NCBI GenBank assembly: GCA_004376055.2 | Contig: CP049016.1 | Span: forward strand, 1,984,001-2,048,000 | Direction of reading: 5' to 3' | DNA from: Nitrospirales bacterium LBB_01 | GTDB taxonomy: Bacteria; Nitrospirota; Thermodesulfovibrionia; Thermodesulfovibrionales; Magnetobacteriaceae | Length of the DNA: 64,000 bases | Part shown: in pieces, positions 49,925 through 57,676 of the stretch | Position numbering within the stretch: the stretch's first letter is position 1 | How the letters are laid out: each line of letters opens with the position of its first letter | Notes under the pieces: model-generated | The model's input: only the letters and a program-made list of their open reading frames with translations | Database searches by the model: none | Told to the model about the DNA's origin: nothing | Program-made: the position numbers and the translations under genes

Positions 49925-50906
49925 GTTGTTCTTCCTCAGAGCTTCCGGGCAGGATTATCTTACCCTCTTCACTGAGTTTTCTGGCTATCTTAATTATATT
50001 CTGCTGAGACTTTTCAACCTCCGACACCCTCACAGGGCCCTTTGACTCCATCTCGTCTTTGAGTATCTCTGCTGCTCTCTTTGACATGTTCTTAAACACC
50101 TTCTCTTTAAGACCTTCTGAGGCGGTTTTAAGCGCAAGCGACAAGTCCTCTGTGCTGACCTCCTTAAGAACCATCTGAATACCCCTGTCATCAAGCCTCG
50201 TAAGGTCTTCAAATACAAACATGAACTGTCTTATAGCATCTGCTAGTTCGTAGTCATGACTTTCTATGTTTTCAAGAATCAGCTCCTCAGTTGCTTTATC
50301 TATTGAGTTTAGTATCTGAGCAACCTTTTTGACGCCTCCCACTTTTATTCCTTCTCCTCTGTCAAGGTCGAGTTCACTCTTAAGCACATCCTCTATCTCT
50401 TCTATGGCGTCCATTGGTATTCCCTCAGTTGTTGCCATTCGCATTGCCACGTCCACTTTTAACGACTTGGGCAGGGTTTGAAGCACAATTGCGGCCTGCC
50501 CAGGATCAAGTAAACTTAGAATCAGAGCTATAGTCTGGGGATGCTCGGTAAGAAGGAAATTGGTCAGCTTTTTAGCGTCCACTTTCTTTAGGTTATCAAG
50601 GGTAGCCTCAATAGCGGCTTTTTCCATTATTTTTTTGGCGGTTTTCTCATCAAGACCTTTGATTAACATATTTTTTACGTAATCGTTACCGCCCATGTAC
50701 ATTTCGCCCTTTTCTATCTTCTTAGAGGCCTCTTGAAAAACCGCCTTCACTTCATCTTCTTTCAGGGATTTTATTTTTGTCATCACACTGGCAATCTTAC
50801 CTATCTCTTTCATGTCGAGAGTTTTCATAATCTCGGCAGCGGCATCCTCGCCAATAGCGGTCAAAAATATTGCGGCTTTCTCAAAACCTGTCAATTGCAT
50901 TGCCAT
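49917..50906 (-). CDS. fliG: Flagellar motor switch protein FliG
   Basis: 329 aa. The N-terminal domain (about 5-100) binds FliF, the EHPQTIALILSLLDPGQAA motif marks the middle domain, and the C-terminal torque region includes FEDLTRLDDRGIQMVLKEVS and the charged residues that face MotA. Complete and of usual length. It lies directly after a 67-aa gene that repeats the FliF tail. Confidence 0.95.
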   Translation of the reverse strand: MAMQLTGFEKAAIFLTAIGEDAAAEIMKTLDMKEIGKIASVMTKIKSLKEDEVKAVFQEASKKIEKGEMYMGGNDYVKNMLIKGLDEKTAKKIMEKAAIEATLDNLKKVDAKKLTNFLLTEHPQTIALILSLLDPGQAAIVLQTLPKSLKVDVAMRMATTEGIPMDAIEEIEDVLKSELDLDRGEGIKVGGVKKVAQILNSIDKATEELILENIESHDYELADAIRQFMFVFEDLTRLDDRGIQMVLKEVSTEDLSLALKTASEGLKEKVFKNMSKRAAEILKDEMESKGPVRVSEVEKSQQNIIKIARKLSEEGKIILPGSSEEEQLV

Positions 50907-50909
50907 GCT

Positions 50910-51113
50910 CTATTTCTCCTCACTCTCCAACCACTGTCTTACTATTTTTGCTGCCTTAGCAGGATTATCTTTAATCCACTTAGACCAGTCAGCCAACTCC
51001 TCAGTCATCTTGAACTTATTTATGACAGGGACTTTAACTGCATCTTTACGCTCAATCGCAAACTTTATGTCTGCCAACTTAGCGCTTTTAGGAATTTTTC
51101 TATCTTCAGCCAT
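50910..51113 (-). CDS. 67-aa stand-alone paralog of the FliF C-terminal (FliG-binding) tail
   Basis: The C-terminal half ELADWSKWIKDNPAKAAKIV...WLESEEK is closely alike to the last residues of FliF in the next gene (DLNDWAKWVQDNPKQASQMV...WMEHEEA). The basic N-terminal half (MAEDRKIPKSAKLADIKFAI) has no counterpart in FliF and there is no membrane segment. It starts behind GAGGAGG, which is part of the fliF end, and stops 4 bp before fliG. FliF tail is the known docking site for the FliG N-domain. A soluble competitor, adaptor or assembly timer is inferred. An upstream in-frame start would add ten residues. Confidence 0.75.
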   Translation of the reverse strand: MAEDRKIPKSAKLADIKFAIERKDAVKVPVINKFKMTEELADWSKWIKDNPAKAAKIVRQWLESEEK

Positions 51114-51118
51114 ACTCT

Positions 51119-52756
51119 TTATGCCTCCTCGTGTTCCATCCACTCTTTTACCATCTGGGATGCCTGTTTGGGATTATCCTGTACCCACTTAGCCCAGTCG
51201 TTTAAGTCCTGCAATATACCTGGTTCCTCCTCTGGAGGCATTGACACATCTCTTTGTCTTTCAGGCTCAGCCGCTTTCTGCACTGGTTTTGCTTCTTTAT
51301 CTATAAGCTCAGGCATTGGTTTTAGCTTGGGCAATTCAGGCGTCGGAGGCGGCTCTGTCAAAGACTTTATAACTGGACGCACCACAAAAATTATAAACAA
51401 CAGCGCAAGCAATACCGGAGCCAAATACTTTGCAAGCATCACGCTGTCTTTGACATAATCGCGCTTTTCAGGTTCCTCCTTAGGAATCCCGCTAAATGCC
51501 ATGTTTATTACTGTCACCTCATCGCCGCGCTTTTCAATGAAGCCGATTGCCTTCTTTACCAAGTCTCCGTACTGTTTCAACTCAGCATCGGTTCTGGCTA
51601 CATATACCTGCTCAGGTTCGGTTTTCTTCTTGGCATTCTTGGCGTCTTTGGAATCTTTAGCAGCATCCTTCTTCTCTTTAAACACGCCGTCAACCAGCAC
51701 TGCTGCTGATATCCTTTTTATAGAACCATAGGGGCCTGTCACATGGCTTACCACTTTAGATATTTCGTAGTTTGTCGTTTCACTTTGTTTTTGAGTAGAG
51801 GTCTGCATTCCTGCGCCCGAAAGAGGGGTTTTACCGGGAAGGTTGGACTGAACTCCGGGAATTCCGCCTGGGCCTGTCGTTACCGATTTTTCCTTCATTG
51901 ACTGCTCACTGCGGACAACGGCTCCCTCAGGGTCATATTTTTCCTCTGTCTTTTCTATTTTTGCAAAATCCAGTTCAAGACTGACCCGTGCTTTGACCTT
52001 TTCCCGTCCAACAATGGGGCCAAGAATTTCACCAATCCGCTGCTGAAATTCTTTTTCCATCTTACGTTGATACTCAAGCTGTGTAGCGGTAAGACCTATC
52101 AACTCATCGGTTGGACGTGTAAGAAGCTCCCCCTGACTGTTTAGCACTGTGATGTTGTTTGGAATAAGACCCTCGACACTGCTTGACACAAGATGTACGA
52201 TACCCTGTACCTGTTCCTGAGTAAGCGCCTTCTTCTGTTTCAGACTCACTACGATTGAGGCTGTGGGCAGCTCTTTGTCTTTAACAAACAGAGATTTCTC
52301 GGGCACGGCAAGATGTACCTTTGCCTTATCTATTTCCTCCAGTGAGGCGATGGTTCTTGCCAGCTCGCCCTCAAGTGCCCTTCTGTAATTTAATTTTTGG
52401 ACAAAATCAGTGGCCTGAAAATCAGGTTTATCGAAAATCTCAAATCCAACGCCCGTGCCCTGAGGCAGCCCTGAAGTGGCAAGCTGAATCCTGAGTTCGT
52501 GGACTTTATCCTGCGGCACCATCACACTGTTTTGCGTGACCTTGTACGGAACTTTAAGGTCTTTGAGTTTAGCAACAATTTTACCAGCATCCTCGTCGGC
52601 TAAATTGGAAAACAAGACCTGATAGGGCACTTTCTGACTCCACGCAAACAACACTATGACAGCAGCCAGACCTAACACGAGAAATCCGGCCATAACGGCC
52701 TTCTTTTTATCCGGCCAATTTTTTACTTTGTCAACTAATAGTTTAATGTCAGCCAT
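51119..52756 (-). CDS. fliF: Flagellar MS-ring protein FliF
   Basis: 545 aa. Two transmembrane helices (about 18-38 and about 440-462) flank the periplasmic ring-building motifs (YQVLFSNLADEDAGKIVAKLK; RRALEGELARTIASL; KVHLAVPEKSLFV). The cytoplasmic tail ends in the FliG-binding DWAKWVQDNPKQASQMV. It is the base on which the basal body and export gate assemble. Canonical position between fliE and fliG. Confidence 0.96.
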   Translation of the reverse strand: MADIKLLVDKVKNWPDKKKAVMAGFLVLGLAAVIVLFAWSQKVPYQVLFSNLADEDAGKIVAKLKDLKVPYKVTQNSVMVPQDKVHELRIQLATSGLPQGTGVGFEIFDKPDFQATDFVQKLNYRRALEGELARTIASLEEIDKAKVHLAVPEKSLFVKDKELPTASIVVSLKQKKALTQEQVQGIVHLVSSSVEGLIPNNITVLNSQGELLTRPTDELIGLTATQLEYQRKMEKEFQQRIGEILGPIVGREKVKARVSLELDFAKIEKTEEKYDPEGAVVRSEQSMKEKSVTTGPGGIPGVQSNLPGKTPLSGAGMQTSTQKQSETTNYEISKVVSHVTGPYGSIKRISAAVLVDGVFKEKKDAAKDSKDAKNAKKKTEPEQVYVARTDAELKQYGDLVKKAIGFIEKRGDEVTVINMAFSGIPKEEPEKRDYVKDSVMLAKYLAPVLLALLFIIFVVRPVIKSLTEPPPTPELPKLKPMPELIDKEAKPVQKAAEPERQRDVSMPPEEEPGILQDLNDWAKWVQDNPKQASQMVKEWMEHEEA

Positions 52757-52822
52757 ATAATTTACTCATCCAAATCACAGGCCGCCATGCTCAAAAGCTC
52801 AACCAGTGAGAATCCGGAACCC

Positions 52823-53125
52823 CTATACCTGCATCCTCATAACCTCTTCGTAGGCACTAAGAAGCTTGTTTCTCACCTCTTGCATGATCTGGAATGACAT
52901 GTCGGCTTTCTCCATGGCAAGCACAGCATTGTTAATGTCGCCCCCTGAGGCAAGATCCTCGATTGCTTTATCCGCCTCTTTCTGGATATTGTTTACCTTT
53001 GTAAGAGCATCCTTTAAGACAGTGTCAAATCCCCCTCCGACACTGCTGTCATTAGTGCTGGCAGGTTTTTGCTTGTTAAGCTCCTGCGCAAAATTTGTTC
53101 CAGTAATCTTACTAAAATCAGCCAT
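52823..53125 (-). CDS. fliE: Flagellar hook-basal body protein FliE
   Basis: 100 aa. The C-terminal GGDINNAVLAMEKADMSFQIMQEVRNKLLSAYEEVMRMQV is the conserved part that joins the MS ring to the rod. The N-terminus is variable and Ser/Thr-rich. Canonical position after flgC with a 3-bp gap. Confidence 0.93.
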   Translation of the reverse strand: MADFSKITGTNFAQELNKQKPASTNDSSVGGGFDTVLKDALTKVNNIQKEADKAIEDLASGGDINNAVLAMEKADMSFQIMQEVRNKLLSAYEEVMRMQV

Positions 53126-53128
53126 GGC

Positions 53129-53542
53129 TTATTTCCCAATATCCAAAGTTTTCAAAAACATGCTTTTAGATACGTTAAAGGCAGCAACATTAGCCTCATA
53201 CGCTCTGGTGGCCATCATCATATTGACCATTTCCTCTACAACATTTATGTTTGGCATAGCCACGTAGCCGCGCTCATCAGCATCTGGGTGCGACGGGTCA
53301 TAGACCATCATGGGTGGATTAGGGTCCTCGTAAATCTGAGCAACCCTCACTCCCTCGGTGTGGTTTCTTATATCCGGGTCTAACAAAGCCGTCTGAAACA
53401 CGACGTCGTGTCTTTTGTATGGGCCGCCCTCTTTTGTCTGCGTTGTATGGATGTTAGCCAAATTGGAGGCTATCGTGTTCATACGCTCACGCTGTGCCTC
53501 AAGTGCCGACGCACTTACCTTAAATACGCCAAAGACTTCCAT
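53129..53542 (-). CDS. flgC: Flagellar basal-body rod protein FlgC
   Basis: 137 aa. KVSASALEAQRERMNTIASNLANIHTT begins the protein and YVAMPNINVVEEMVNMMMATRAYEANVAAFN ends it, both classic for rod proteins. Proximal rod subunit. Confidence 0.95.
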   Translation of the reverse strand: MEVFGVFKVSASALEAQRERMNTIASNLANIHTTQTKEGGPYKRHDVVFQTALLDPDIRNHTEGVRVAQIYEDPNPPMMVYDPSHPDADERGYVAMPNINVVEEMVNMMMATRAYEANVAAFNVSKSMFLKTLDIGK

Positions 53543-53543
53543 C

Positions 53544-53921
53544 CTACTGTGCCGTCACTTTGGCTGCCGCTTTATACAGCCTGTACTTTGTTGAAATCAA
53601 CTTAGTCGCTCCCTGGTATAGTAAACCATTCTCGGTCATCTTTGCGACCTCCATATCAAGTTCCACATTATTTTTATCGCCCCAAAACAGGGTATCTTCA
53701 TTCATCACTGCGCCATCATGACCGGGCTGCGTTCCGATTTCATAGTGCATCGGAGACGTTGAAACCATCTTCAACCTTGCCTTATCAAAGAATGCACTGA
53801 AATCCACCTCTTTTGCCGTATATCCCGGCGTATCGGAGTTTGCTATGTTTGAAGACAATACCTTATTTCTGAGCGTCGTAAAGTCCATTAAGGTGGTGAG
53901 TGTTTTAACTCCTTCATCCAT
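53544..53921 (-). CDS. flgB: Flagellar basal-body rod protein FlgB
   Basis: 125 aa with TLRNKVLSSNIANSDTPGYTAKEVDF and the C-terminal MTENGLLYQGATKLISTKYRLYKAA. First gene of the hook-basal-body operon and first rod subunit. The gap 53922-54242 upstream holds the promoter region and the regulator's terminator. Confidence 0.94.
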   Translation of the reverse strand: MDEGVKTLTTLMDFTTLRNKVLSSNIANSDTPGYTAKEVDFSAFFDKARLKMVSTSPMHYEIGTQPGHDGAVMNEDTLFWGDKNNVELDMEVAKMTENGLLYQGATKLISTKYRLYKAAAKVTAQ

Positions 53922-54071
53922 GTGACCGCTCCTCAGCGGATAATGTCATAAGCAGCAGGGGACTACTAATCCTGCCGCACTTACCCGCTCTCTCTCTGTC
54001 GTGTATAAACATTCCACTCCTTGTCAGTAAAGGCAACCCAGTGCCCTGACATTCAACTGCTGGTAATAATG

Positions 54072-54088
54072 TATCAATAATCATGCCA
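54072..54088 (-). promoter_or_regulatory. Candidate sigma54 (-24/-12) promoter for the flagellar operon
   Basis: The minus strand reads TGGCATGATTATTGATA: GG and the -12 dinucleotide are 10 bp apart as required, but the -12 GC is GA. A second near-match, GGGCACTGGGTTGCC (minus strand of 54032-54046), has both dinucleotides but wrong spacing. The nearby NtrC-family regulator makes a sigma54 promoter here plausible. No other signal was seen in the 320-bp gap. Confidence 0.3.
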
Positions 54089-54203
54089 AAACAGAAATAA
54101 CGCCTTAATATTCATATCTACTTTAACACCAACATCTTAACACATTGTTTACAAAACATAAATTAGCCGCTTAACATCACTGCGTGCTAACGTATTAGTC
54201 GTC

Positions 54204-54231
54204 AAAAAACGGTTGAAAACCATCGTTTCAG
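54204..54231 (-). terminator. Terminator after the NtrC-family regulator gene
   Basis: On the minus strand GATGGTT and AACCGTT pair (with G-U pairs) around TTC, followed by TTTTTT. It lies 12 bp beyond the stop codon. Confidence 0.6.
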
Positions 54232-54242
54232 CGCCAAAAAAC

Positions 54243-55538
54243 CTACACACCGGGAAAATCTTTCCCATATTCGTTTAATTTATTACGTATCGTCCTGACA
54301 CTTACGCCAAGAATCTTAGCAGCCTTAGTTTTATTGCCATCCACTTCTTTAAGTGTTTTAAAGATAAGGTCTTTTTCCATTGCCTTTATACCCTTTGCGT
54401 CAGAATCTGTCACTGGTGTCACAGGGTCGTTAAATAAAAAATCATCGGTATCTATAAACTCACTGCGCGATAGCAGCACAGCGCGGTGAATTACATTTTC
54501 AAGCTCACGGATATTTCCTCTCCACGGGTTTTTCTCAATAACCGAGAGAGCCTCCTTTTTAATACCCTTAACGCCTTTGCCAAGCAGTGAGGCATATTTT
54601 TTAACAAAATAGTCACTCAGTGCAATCACATCCTCTGGGCGTTCCCTAAGGGGTGGTATATGAAGGGGAAAGATGCTGAGTCTGTAATAGAGATCCTCTC
54701 TGAACCTGCCCTCAGTGCTTTCCTTGTAAAGGTCTCTGTTGGTAGTGGCAATTACTCTTGTATCTATTGGGATAGTCTGCTTACCGCCGACCCGGTCAAT
54801 CTCTTTTTCCTGAAGCACTCTTAGTAACTTTGCCTGAAGCGGAAGCGGCATCTCCCCTATCTCATCCAAAAGAATGGTGCCTCCGCTAGCCAGTTCAAAC
54901 TTACCCAATTTTCTATCGGTAGCACCCGTGAATGCTCCCTTTTCGTGCCCAAACAGCTCGGATTCAAGAAGGTTTTCCGGTATTGCAGCACAGTTTACAC
55001 CAACAAATTGTTTTTGCTTTCTTTGGCTTGATTGATGAATAAACCTTGCAACTAACTCTTTACCGGTACCGCTTTCGCCATAAATCAACACGGTCGTATC
55101 CCCTGAAGCAACCTCGTTGGCAAGCAGGAGGATTTTTTTCATTTTTGGATTTTCGGTAATTATTTCCTTTACAGAGTTCATTGCATCCATTATGGAGTTT
55201 ATCTTACGGGTGAGGGTGTCAAAGGAAAACGGCTTCATGAGATAATCTGAGGCTCCTTCTTTCATAGCCTCAACGGCGTTTTCAACCGTTCCAAAGCCTG
55301 TTATCACAAGCACAGGCAGACTGCCCACACGTTTTTTCACTTCTTTGAGAAAAGTCAGACCGTCCATTTTAGGCATCTTCATATCGGTCACAACCAGTGC
55401 AATAGGAGTTGTAGCAAGTTTATTCAGGGCATCCTGTCCGTTTTCAGCCACCACCGCAGCAAACCCAAGCCGCTTTATGGCCTCCCTCAGAGCATCCCTC
55501 ATCTGGGGGTCATCGTCCACTACAAGTATGGGTTTCAT
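54243..55538 (-). CDS. NtrC-family sigma54-dependent response regulator (flagellar type)
   Basis: 431 aa. Receiver domain (VVDDDPQMR, phosphoacceptor in VTDMKMPKM, Lys in LMKPF), AAA+ domain with Walker [17 protein letters not shown], the sigma54-contact loop GAFTGA and Walker [12 protein letters not shown], and a Fis-type helix-turn-helix at the end ([25 protein letters not shown]). All elements of an FlrC/FleR/ZraR-type activator are present. Its place right before flgB suggests control of the flagellar operon. No sensor kinase is adjacent. Confidence 0.88.
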   Translation of the reverse strand: MKPILVVDDDPQMRDALREAIKRLGFAAVVAENGQDALNKLATTPIALVVTDMKMPKMDGLTFLKEVKKRVGSLPVLVITGFGTVENAVEAMKEGASDYLMKPFSFDTLTRKINSIMDAMNSVKEIITENPKMKKILLLANEVASGDTTVLIYGESGTGKELVARFIHQSSQRKQKQFVGVNCAAIPENLLESELFGHEKGAFTGATDRKLGKFELASGGTILLDEIGEMPLPLQAKLLRVLQEKEIDRVGGKQTIPIDTRVIATTNRDLYKESTEGRFREDLYYRLSIFPLHIPPLRERPEDVIALSDYFVKKYASLLGKGVKGIKKEALSVIEKNPWRGNIRELENVIHRAVLLSRSEFIDTDDFLFNDPVTPVTDSDAKGIKAMEKDLIFKTLKEVDGNKTKAAKILGVSVRTIRNKLNEYGKDFPGV

Positions 55539-55691
55539 CTAAAATATACACTCCTTAACGTTCTATCGTATCAAAAACTAAGACACACCCGTCTGGATAT
55601 ATAATAGTACTTTTCGCTATTTTTTGTCACTATCTTTAATTTTACGGTAATTTTGTTTAGAGCTAAAATAGTACAAAGTGAAGATTTGTTA

Positions 55692-55712
55692 TATAATATA
55701 GTAAAACTATAT
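55692..55712 (+). promoter_or_regulatory. -10 and operator palindrome for toxin-antitoxin operon
   Basis: TATAAT (55692-55697) overlaps the palindrome ATATAGT-AAA-ACTATAT (55696-55712), 17 bp before the antitoxin ATG. A ribbon-helix-helix antitoxin binding here would block the polymerase, the usual autoregulation. Confidence 0.6.
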
Positions 55713-55729
55713 GGAGGTGGATAGAATAT

Positions 55730-55966
55730 ATGAAGACCACTTTAAGAATAAGCGAAGATTTATCTGAAAGATTGAGTGCTTTGGCTAAATCTGAACATCA
55801 GTCGGAATCTTCTCTTGCATCTGAGGCAATTGAGGAGTTTTTAAATGTACGTCAATGGCATATTCAAGCAATCAGCGAGGGCATTGAGGCTGCAGACAGG
55901 GGCGGGGTTGTAAGTCATGAGGAGGCTGTAGCAGAGCTGAAAAAATGGGGTAATGCTGCATATTGA
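55730..55966 (+). CDS. Ribbon-helix-helix (CopG/ParD-like) antitoxin
   Basis: 78 aa. The N-terminal MKTTLRISEDLSERLSALAKSEHQSESSLASEAIEEFL is an RHH DNA-binding fold, and the C-terminal part VSHEEAVAELKKWG matches the toxin-binding tail of ParD-like antitoxins. It overlaps the ParE gene by 14 bp. GGAGGTGG precedes the ATG. Confidence 0.85.
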   Translation: MKTTLRISEDLSERLSALAKSEHQSESSLASEAIEEFLNVRQWHIQAISEGIEAADRGGVVSHEEAVAELKKWGNAAY

Positions 55967-56231
55967 GTGGACGTCCCTTGCGCTCAGGGACATTAGAGAT
56001 GCCGGAGAATTTATTGCCATGAATAACCGCAATGCAGCGGATTTAGTAGCGAAAAGAATAATAGATGCTGTAGAGTATTTGCGGGAATATCCAATGATAG
56101 GCCGGAGCGGGCGCGTTTTAGGAACAAGAGAACTTGTTATATCTGGAACACCGTTCATAGTAGTTTACCGTAAAAATGTTTCCGCTATTCAAATACTGAG
56201 AATTCTTCATCACGCCAGAAAGTGGCCTTAG
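55953..56231 (+). CDS. ParE/RelE-family toxin
   Basis: 92 aa with the ParE pattern: IEWTSLALRDIRDAGEFIAMNNRNAADLVAKRI, YLREYPMIGRSGRV, GTRELVISGTPFIVVYRK and ILRILHHARKWP. It is complete, unlike the remnant at 5.4-5.8 kb. ParE toxins poison gyrase; RelE cleaves mRNA; the two cannot be told apart here, although spacing with an RHH antitoxin favours ParE. Confidence 0.85.
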   Translation: MLHIEWTSLALRDIRDAGEFIAMNNRNAADLVAKRIIDAVEYLREYPMIGRSGRVLGTRELVISGTPFIVVYRKNVSAIQILRILHHARKWP

Positions 56232-56282
56232 AATTTGAAGTTTTATCCATCCTTACCAGAGACAGAATTCTTTGCAACGTGG

Positions 56283-56301
56283 AGCAATCTTTAAGATTGC
56301 T
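56283..56301 (+). other. Perfect hairpin between the TA operon and tatA
   Basis: AGCAATCT-TTA-AGATTGCT, an 8-bp perfect stem, 50 bp after the toxin stop. No T-tract follows on either strand, so it may be a weak terminator or mRNA stabiliser. Confidence 0.4.
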
Positions 56302-56407
56302 AAAACGTAGCGGTTTGAAGAAATTTTTTGTGAAAAATACAAAAATATTTGTTATAATCTGAGTACAAGAATTAAAAGATATATAGTAAGCTAAGGAGGA
56401 GTAGAAC

Positions 56408-56602
56408 ATGTTTGAAGGATTATTTCAACCGACTCATTTATTCATTATTTTAGCGATTTTTTTAGTATTGTTTGGCCCAAGCAAACTTCCACAAATAGGC
56501 GAGGGATTAGGGAAAGGGATTCGCGGCTTTAAAAAAGCCCTGTCTGACGACAGCACAGACAGCAACGCAAAACCTGCTGCTCAATCAGATGTAAAACCAT
56601 AA
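56408..56602 (+). CDS. tatA: Twin-arginine translocase TatA/E
   Basis: 64 aa: a single N-terminal membrane helix (HLFIILAIFLVLFGPSKLPQI), the FGPSKLP hinge, an amphipathic helix (GEGLGKGIRGFKKAL) and a polar tail. It forms the pore for folded proteins, such as those with molybdenum cofactor, which fits the MOSC/MoaB genes next door. A good AAGGAGGAG stands upstream. tatC is not in the window. Confidence 0.9.
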   Translation: MFEGLFQPTHLFIILAIFLVLFGPSKLPQIGEGLGKGIRGFKKALSDDSTDSNAKPAAQSDVKP

Positions 56603-56608
56603 TATTTC

Positions 56609-57112
56609 TTACCGGTGCTCACAACCTATGGTTCTGGCGCAGTCCTCGTGGCTGCCCTTGATTTTTTCAAGAGCGTGGGGAATGACGCCGGTTACTACGG
56701 CGAGGTTTTCTCGTACGGCTTTGGTGCTGCCGGGAAGGTTAATGATTAGAGTCTCTCTGTAAACTCCGGCTACTGCCCGGGAAAGCATCGCTCTGTCTGT
56801 TTTTTTAAGTCCCTCTGCTCTCATTGCCTCAGCTATTCCCGGTATTTCCCGCTCTATTACTTCAACAGTCGCATCCGGCGTCACATCATCAGGGGTTAAC
56901 CCAGTACCGCCGGTTGTTATAATCAAATCTGAAATTAGTGAAAGCGCTATCAGTTTTTCCTTAATTATTGCCTTATCATCGGGCACAATTTCATGTGATA
57001 CCGTCTCTATGCCGATGCTTTTTAATATTTCACTAACTATAGGGCCGCTTTCATCCTCTCGTTTTCCGGCACTGCCACGTGTGCTTACGGTTAGCACCGA
57101 TGCCTTAAACAT
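56609..57112 (-). CDS. MoaB/MogA-like molybdopterin biosynthesis protein
   Basis: About 167 aa. Family signatures LTVSTRGSAGKREDESGP (about 5-22) and LIITTGGTGLTPDDVTPDA (about 67-85) match the molybdopterin-binding fold that adenylates molybdopterin before metal insertion. ATG at 57112, overlapping the end of the MOSC gene, is chosen over a GTG at 57124. Translationally coupled to MOSC. Confidence 0.88.
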   Translation of the reverse strand: MFKASVLTVSTRGSAGKREDESGPIVSEILKSIGIETVSHEIVPDDKAIIKEKLIALSLISDLIITTGGTGLTPDDVTPDATVEVIEREIPGIAEAMRAEGLKKTDRAMLSRAVAGVYRETLIINLPGSTKAVRENLAVVTGVIPHALEKIKGSHEDCARTIGCEHR

Positions 57113-57572
57113 CAGTGTCGGCAACCACTACGCTATCGCCGGGTCTTAACACTCCGCCTTTGAGTACCCGAACAAAAATCCCATCCTTTGGCATAACACA
57201 ATCCCCCGCCTGATAGTATATCGCACAACGGTTGTGACACTCCTTCCCAATCTGAGTCACCTCTGCTTCAATATCACTGCCAAGTAACATTTTTGTGCCG
57301 ATTTTTAACTCTGGAAGCGGAATTCCCTCAGTAGTTATATTTTCTGCAAAGTCACCGCTATCAACATCAAGCCCAAGCGCTTGCATTTTTCGTATGCTCT
57401 CTATCGCAAGGAGACTGACCTGCCTGTGCCACTCTGATGAGGCATGGGCATCGCCCTCAATTCCAAAGTTCTCCTTGACATTGGCCACCTTTATGGACTT
57501 CTTGCGCATCCCCTTGTCTGGGCTTATGTTTATTGACACCACTTTGCCGGTCACAGTAAAAAATAATACCAC
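57105..57572 (-). CDS. MOSC-domain protein
   Basis: 155 aa, a single beta-rich MOSC domain: VVSINISPDKGMRKK, FGIEGDAHAS, WHRQVSLLA, GDFAENITTEGI and a conserved cysteine in IGKECHNRC/YYQAGDCVMPKDGIF. MOSC proteins deliver sulfur to molybdenum or other metal cofactors. It forms one operon with the MoaB-like gene. The start (GTG at 57572) is weak; an in-frame GTG 18 bp downstream is an alternative. Confidence 0.85.
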   Translation of the reverse strand: MVLFFTVTGKVVSINISPDKGMRKKSIKVANVKENFGIEGDAHASSEWHRQVSLLAIESIRKMQALGLDVDSGDFAENITTEGIPLPELKIGTKMLLGSDIEAEVTQIGKECHNRCAIYYQAGDCVMPKDGIFVRVLKGGVLRPGDSVVVADTDV

Positions 57573-57676
57573 ATCTGACTAGGAAAATAAAAATAGCCCT
57601 GCAAAAATATAAATACAGCATTTATTGTCTTTTTTATGATACAATACCGAAATAAAAAAAACTTAGGAAAACTCAA

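Noticed and set aside
54032-54046. GGGCACTGGGTTGCC as the flagellar sigma54 promoter
   Set aside because: The GG-GC distance is 9 bp when CAC is aligned; sigma54 promoters need 10. Kept only as a secondary possibility.
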